A stretch of DNA of 64,000 bases from G963675935 sp963675935 (GTDB taxonomy: Bacteria; Planctomycetota; Planctomycetia; Pirellulales; Thermoguttaceae), in the NCBI GenBank assembly GCA_963675935.2, contig CAXXPV010000007.1, positions 1 through 64,000 on the forward strand, in the 5' to 3' direction. Both the position numbers and the translations under genes were made by a program. This document shows positions 60,029 through 64,000 of this stretch, piece after piece (the first letter of the stretch is position 1; each line of letters opens with the position of its first letter). Below the pieces are notes generated by a model. It was given only the letters and a program-made list of their open reading frames with translations. It searched no databases and was not told where the DNA came from.

Positions 60029-60291
60029 CCGGACAAGTCGGCATCGACCCCGACCCCAAAACGCTCCGGGAACTATGGTGGCTCGCACGCGGGGCGTGGG
60101 ACGTGCATTGTCAAATCCTTCATGCACTCATCGAGCCGAACCGCGACAGGGCCGTCCAGAAAATGCCCTATCACCCATGGGACTTTTCGCCATTCCGTGA
60201 TTCAAGCAAAGTCGAGCGGAAGAGCGACTTGCTGCCTTACGACCCAAAGATACTACAGGCCATTAAGGACGGCGGAAAGTTTGGAGTATAA
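59840..60291 (+). CDS. -1 frame extension of the tail assembly chaperone (gpGT-like)
   Basis: After slippage the -1 frame gives a Gly/Ser-rich linker and then a conserved-looking domain: ERFDPIELCYELAGQVGIDP, LRELWWLARGAWDVHCQILH and FSPFRDSSKVERKSD. No ATG, GTG or TTG stands before ERFDPIEL at a plausible distance, so it is best explained as frameshift product, as in lambda G-T. It ends 2 nt before the tape-measure start. Confidence 0.65.
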
Positions 60292-60293
60292 TC

Positions 60294-62201
60294 ATGGCAA
60301 GTGGTGGAGACATCAGGGCTGGGAAAGCATTCGTCGAGCTTTATGTGAAGAACTCTGCCTTGATGAAGGGCTTGGCCGAGGCCCAAAAGCGTCTCCGCGA
60401 TTTCGGCAACGGAATCTCTGTGGTCGGCAAGTGGATGATGGGACTCGGCACGGCGGCAATCGCTCCTCTTGCCCTGATGGCCAAGCGGTTTGAATCTACT
60501 GGCTCCGCTCTCAATGACATGTCTGCCCGCACGGGCGTAGCCGTCGAATCGCTAAGCGAGTTCTCCTACGCCGCCGACCAGACCGGGACCAACTTGGAGA
60601 CGGTTGAATCGGGCGTCAAGAAGATGCAGAAGGCGATAGGGGCTGCCACGGATGGGCCGTTGAAAGACTTGCAGGGGATGAAGCCCGAGGACCAATTTGC
60701 GGCCGTGGCTAGGACGCTGAATGCCATTGAAGACCCCGGCGAACGTGCCGCCAAGGCGATGGAGATTTTCGGGAAGTCCGGCACCGCCTTGCTCCCGATG
60801 ATAGCCGACCTTGAAAACCTTCAAGCCAATGCAAGACGGCTTGGCTTGGTGATGAGCACCGAGGACGCCGCAGCCGCCGACGCCTTTGGGGACGCTCTCG
60901 GCGACTTGAAAAGCGTGATTCTGAATGTCGGCAACGGCTTGATAGCCAAACTGGCCCCCTCCCTGACGGCGTTCGTTGAAGCTGCCGCCAATGCAACCGT
61001 TCAGGTGAAAACCTGGATGACCGACAACGCCGAACTCATTGCCACCATCTTCAAGATTATCGCGGGCGTGGCGGTCGCCGGTGCCGGAATCTTCGTGTTT
61101 GGCAAGGCGATAGCGGGCGTCGGGGCGATTATCGGCGGATTTCATTCCTTTATATTATGGGCGGCTGGCGGCTTGCAAATGCTCGTGTCGGTTTTGGGCA
61201 TGGCGATTTCCCCAGCCCTCTTGATCGGTGCCGCCCTGGTCGCCGCCGGTGCCGGTTTGGTCTATCTCGCCCGAAACACGGCCGTCGTTCAGGCCGTCGG
61301 CGATGCGATTGCCGAGTTTGCCGCCGGTGTCAGCGAAATGGTAAAAACCGTCGCCTCTGACGCCGCGACGGCTTGGGATGGAATCACTGCCGCTCTTTCG
61401 GCTGGCGACATTGGGGCTGCCGTCAAGGTCGTCACCACCACGGCCAAATTGGAATGGGCACGGCTGACCACTTGGTTGGGCGAGACTTGGCAAGGCTTCC
61501 TTTCAATATGGTCCGGTATCACCAACAAAATCGCCTCGTTCATGCTCGACGCCGTGGCGGCAATCCGTTCGGCGTGGGCTGGTGCGATGACGACGATGGC
61601 CAACATGTGGGATACCTGGACTGCCACGCTCTACTCTAGCCCGATTTACCGTGCCATCACCACCAAGGCTGTCGGCTTGGTGATGGGCGACGACTTTGCC
61701 AAGCAGATGGACCAAGTGATGCAGGATGAGGCGAAGGCATCGCCCAAACGCATCGAGGACCGGAACGCGGGACTTGCATCTGAACGGTCCGGCATTGAAG
61801 CGGATCGACTAGGCCAACAGAAAGCACTTGCACAAGACAAAAGGGCTTCCGACGACGAAAAGGCCAAGAAGATAGCCGCCATTCAAAAGGAATTGCGAGA
61901 CGCCGAGAAGGCCCGCGATAGTGCCGTGGGTGCCGCCAAGGATGCCGGTGCCAGTTTCGCATCCGACAACACGCGGGATTCCAAGAAGTTCAGACTGCCG
62001 GGATTGGACGGGCTGGAAGGATTATCCAAAGCATCTGCCTCGACCGTCACCTTTTCAGCTTCCGCCGCGATGGGGGCGGGTGGCAGCGTTCAGGAGCGAA
62101 TCGCCAAGGCTTGCGAGAGGACGTTCAAGTTCGTCGGTGAGCAGACCACGATTTTGCGAAACATCGAGAAGAAGCAAGAACCGCTCGTTATGAAGGGGTA
62201 G
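60294..62201 (+). CDS. Tail tape-measure protein
   Basis: 635 residues. Long helical N-terminal part (LYVKNSALMKGLAEAQKRLRDFGNG), hydrophobic helices around 255-330 (IIAGVAVAGAGIFVFGKAIAG, ISPALLIGAALVAAGAGLVY) and a charged coiled coil at about 510-550 (EKAKKIAAIQKELRDAEKA). Its length sets tail length; 635 residues suggests a short siphovirus tail of roughly 95 nm by the usual 0.15 nm per residue rule. The ATG at 60294 is next to the chaperone stop. Confidence 0.85.
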   Translation: MASGGDIRAGKAFVELYVKNSALMKGLAEAQKRLRDFGNGISVVGKWMMGLGTAAIAPLALMAKRFESTGSALNDMSARTGVAVESLSEFSYAADQTGTNLETVESGVKKMQKAIGAATDGPLKDLQGMKPEDQFAAVARTLNAIEDPGERAAKAMEIFGKSGTALLPMIADLENLQANARRLGLVMSTEDAAAADAFGDALGDLKSVILNVGNGLIAKLAPSLTAFVEAAANATVQVKTWMTDNAELIATIFKIIAGVAVAGAGIFVFGKAIAGVGAIIGGFHSFILWAAGGLQMLVSVLGMAISPALLIGAALVAAGAGLVYLARNTAVVQAVGDAIAEFAAGVSEMVKTVASDAATAWDGITAALSAGDIGAAVKVVTTTAKLEWARLTTWLGETWQGFLSIWSGITNKIASFMLDAVAAIRSAWAGAMTTMANMWDTWTATLYSSPIYRAITTKAVGLVMGDDFAKQMDQVMQDEAKASPKRIEDRNAGLASERSGIEADRLGQQKALAQDKRASDDEKAKKIAAIQKELRDAEKARDSAVGAAKDAGASFASDNTRDSKKFRLPGLDGLEGLSKASASTVTFSASAAMGAGGSVQERIAKACERTFKFVGEQTTILRNIEKKQEPLVMKG

Positions 62202-62205
62202 GAAA

Positions 62206-63036
62206 GTGGCCATCACGTTCGACGAAATACCCGGCTCGGCACAAATCAGCACAGGCTCGGCGAAACTCAAGTATCTAATGGCGGGACAGGCCGGCGATAC
62301 CCAGTTGGCCAACCGCATCACGGCCTACGCTTTGGCCCTCGGTTCTTCGCCTGTCCTGTTCGGCAGCCTGTTTCGTAGCAGCGTCGAATTGACCGAGAAG
62401 GGGCCGCTGCTCTACGAAGTGGATGTAGATTATGGCACTTCTCCCAACAAGGAACCAGAGGCGGGCAATTTTAAGTGGGCTTTCGACACGACCGGCGGCA
62501 CCAAGCACATCACCCATGCCAAAGAACACATCGCCAGCCACGTCAAGAGCGGTGGCACGGTCGAGGAACACAACGGGGCAATTGGTTGGAAGGAAGGTGG
62601 CGAGGTCGAGGGCGTCGATGTGCCCGACCGCGCCTTCAAGTGGACCGAGACGCATCAACTTCTCTTGGCCGACTTCGGATTCACCTATGCCTCGATCCTC
62701 GGCGATTATTCCGGCTGGGTGAATAGCTCGACGTTCCGGGGCAAGTCTGCCTATTGCGTGATGTTCGGCGGTGGCGTCGGCGGGCCGATGGACGAAGACC
62801 CCGACCTTTGCGAAATCACCTACCACTTCGAGTATCAGCCGACCGCCACGAATTTTACCATTGGCACGGGCACCGACGCCATTACGATCGCTTCCAAAAT
62901 CGGCTGGGATGTTCTCTCCATCTGCTACACGTCGAAGGAAGGAACCAAGGGGCTTTCCGTGAAGCCGAAACAGGTCGATGTGGATCGGGTTTTCGACGAC
63001 TTTGATTTCTCGCTCTTGGGAATCGGGACGACGTAA
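62206..63036 (+). CDS. Tail protein after the tape measure
   Basis: 276 residues from a GTG at 62206. Beta-rich, with Gly- and Asp-rich loops (VDYGTSPNKEPEAGNFKWAF, GTGTDAITIASKIGWDVLS). Its place after the tape measure corresponds to distal-tail or hub proteins. TAATG joins it to the next gene. Confidence 0.6.
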   Translation: MAITFDEIPGSAQISTGSAKLKYLMAGQAGDTQLANRITAYALALGSSPVLFGSLFRSSVELTEKGPLLYEVDVDYGTSPNKEPEAGNFKWAFDTTGGTKHITHAKEHIASHVKSGGTVEEHNGAIGWKEGGEVEGVDVPDRAFKWTETHQLLLADFGFTYASILGDYSGWVNSSTFRGKSAYCVMFGGGVGGPMDEDPDLCEITYHFEYQPTATNFTIGTGTDAITIASKIGWDVLSICYTSKEGTKGLSVKPKQVDVDRVFDDFDFSLLGIGTT

Positions 63037-64000
63037 TGGGCGATGCCTACAAAAAACTCTCCGCTCCCGCTCTTCTGACCGACCAAAGCCGCACGGTCTA
63101 TAACGACACCATCGACATGTTGCGTTGGTGGAAGTCGCAGCAGGCGAGGACGGGGGCCGGTTCGCAAAGCAATCTCGTCGATTGGGACCAGACGCTTTTC
63201 CCCATCAAAAACAACAGCGGAAACGACCTGACGGCCAGTTATGGCGTTTTGGGAATCTCCGCTCCGCTCTACACGCCGACGGCCAGCGAGGACGAATTTC
63301 TGAACGTCACGCCGCTTACGGGCGTTTTGCCCACGGTGGCCAATCATTCGGGCGGAAAGTGGTGCGTCGTCTTGGAACCGTTGGCCAACGGCGAGATTTC
63401 ACGCAAGGCGTGCCTTTCGGGCGTTGTGCCCGTTCGCGTCTATGTGAATAAGATAAAGGACAAGTTTGTCGATGTAATCGCCGTCAAGACGGTCGGCAGC
63501 AAGACGGCATACCTTGGTTCCGGCGACAGGGGCGCACAAATTCTCTGGTGGGAGGCGACCAGCAGCAGCAACGAAGGCACCATCGTATGGGCACTCATCC
63601 GCCTTGGTGCTGTTCTCGGTCCAAGGTTCTACAATGGCTCCGGCGAGACGGTTCCCGCTTATGCCATGATGGCCGTCACCGGCGTGCAAACCCTGGATGA
63701 CGGCTCGATCATTCCGAAGATTGAAAAGCCTTCCACGACCTTTTACCAAAACTATCTCGTCAATGGATCGGTGCCCGTGCCCGTCGAGGACGATACGACA
63801 ATGCCGCCGACGACGGGAATCGGCAATTATCAGGACAGTGATGATGTGAAAATATGGTATTATACCGCCCCCGCTCTTGGCGATGAACTCGGTCCCGTCC
63901 CCGGCCAATGGTATCTCACCAAGGATTATCTGCCAGTTTTCACGACCTACGGGGTCATAGATACAACAAAACGGGTAGCGATAGGGCGATTCCACGAACT
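63036..64000 (+). CDS. Tail / baseplate-region protein (runs off the window)
   Basis: At least 321 residues starting MGDAYKKLSAPALLTDQSRT. Helical start, then beta-rich segments (NNSGNDLTASYGVLGISAP, SGGKWCVVLEPLANGEISR, KTVGSKTAYLGSGDRGAQIL). No stop before the window edge. Its coupling to the previous gene places it in the tail operon. It may be the kind of protein whose C-terminal end survives at 15216-15697, but too little overlaps to compare. Confidence 0.6.
   Translation, partial: MGDAYKKLSAPALLTDQSRTVYNDTIDMLRWWKSQQARTGAGSQSNLVDWDQTLFPIKNNSGNDLTASYGVLGISAPLYTPTASEDEFLNVTPLTGVLPTVANHSGGKWCVVLEPLANGEISRKACLSGVVPVRVYVNKIKDKFVDVIAVKTVGSKTAYLGSGDRGAQILWWEATSSSNEGTIVWALIRLGAVLGPRFYNGSGETVPAYAMMAVTGVQTLDDGSIIPKIEKPSTTFYQNYLVNGSVPVPVEDDTTMPPTTGIGNYQDSDDVKIWYYTAPALGDELGPVPGQWYLTKDYLPVFTTYGVIDTTKRVAIGRFHE

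Overview
The window reads as planctomycete chromosome, most likely Pirellulales-like. The pointers are a 3442-residue surface protein that begins with the planctomycete LEPR/LLS-type anchor motif, an SUMF1-TolB fusion typical of large planctomycete signalling proteins, a sulfatase-maturase-type radical SAM enzyme, and very heavy IS66 loading. Taxonomy is inferred from gene content, not from a marker gene.

Layout. (1) 1-10550: a stress or defence-like locus related to the TerY-P/Ter systems. It holds the end of a probable PP2C phosphatase, a COG4248-type protein kinase fused to a membrane region, an SUMF1-like domain and a TolB-like propeller, a zinc-ribbon/ankyrin membrane protein, a small Cys-rich protein, a TerB-like protein and a CFI-box protein. 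The kinase is split by an IS66 element with a perfect 8-bp target duplication, and the CFI-box gene is cut by an IS3 element. (2) 10498-15215: the IS3 element, a 0.65-kb non-coding stretch, and a second IS66 copy whose two flanks do not match, marking a rearrangement junction. (3) 15216-18652: a remnant of a phage tail-end module, cut at its left edge by that IS66. (4) 19008-32648: a small secreted protein, an ECF-like sigma factor, a giant LEPR / autotransporter-repeat / YD-RHS protein with a variable C-terminal tip overlapping a candidate immunity gene, an anSME-type radical SAM protein and a tiny Cys-rich ORF. (5) 32979-64000 and beyond: a prophage. At its left edge lie a 3' fragment of tRNA-Leu(UAG), direct repeats, and a tyrosine integrase gene hit twice, 1 bp apart, by IS66 elements. 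Leftward genes encode an excisionase-like protein, a D5-type helicase and small proteins. Rightward genes encode regulators, a duplicated RHH-DUF6908 cassette, a pseudopilin, then terminase, portal, protease, capsid, head-tail, tail tube, frameshifted tail chaperone, a short tape measure and tail proteins running off the end.

How it works together. The prophage has a complete lambda-like head and siphovirus tail order, but its integrase has lost the catalytic Tyr segment to IS66, so excision by its own enzyme is probably blocked. Three genes (kinase, integrase, a small winged-helix gene) can be restored exactly in frame by removing an IS and one copy of its target duplication, so the insertions look recent. 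The best candidates for undescribed biology are the kinase-SUMF1-TolB/TerB locus, the giant repeat-RHS toxin/immunity pair, the pilin-bearing prophage cassette, and a strongly folded roughly 108-nt element just before the terminase gene.
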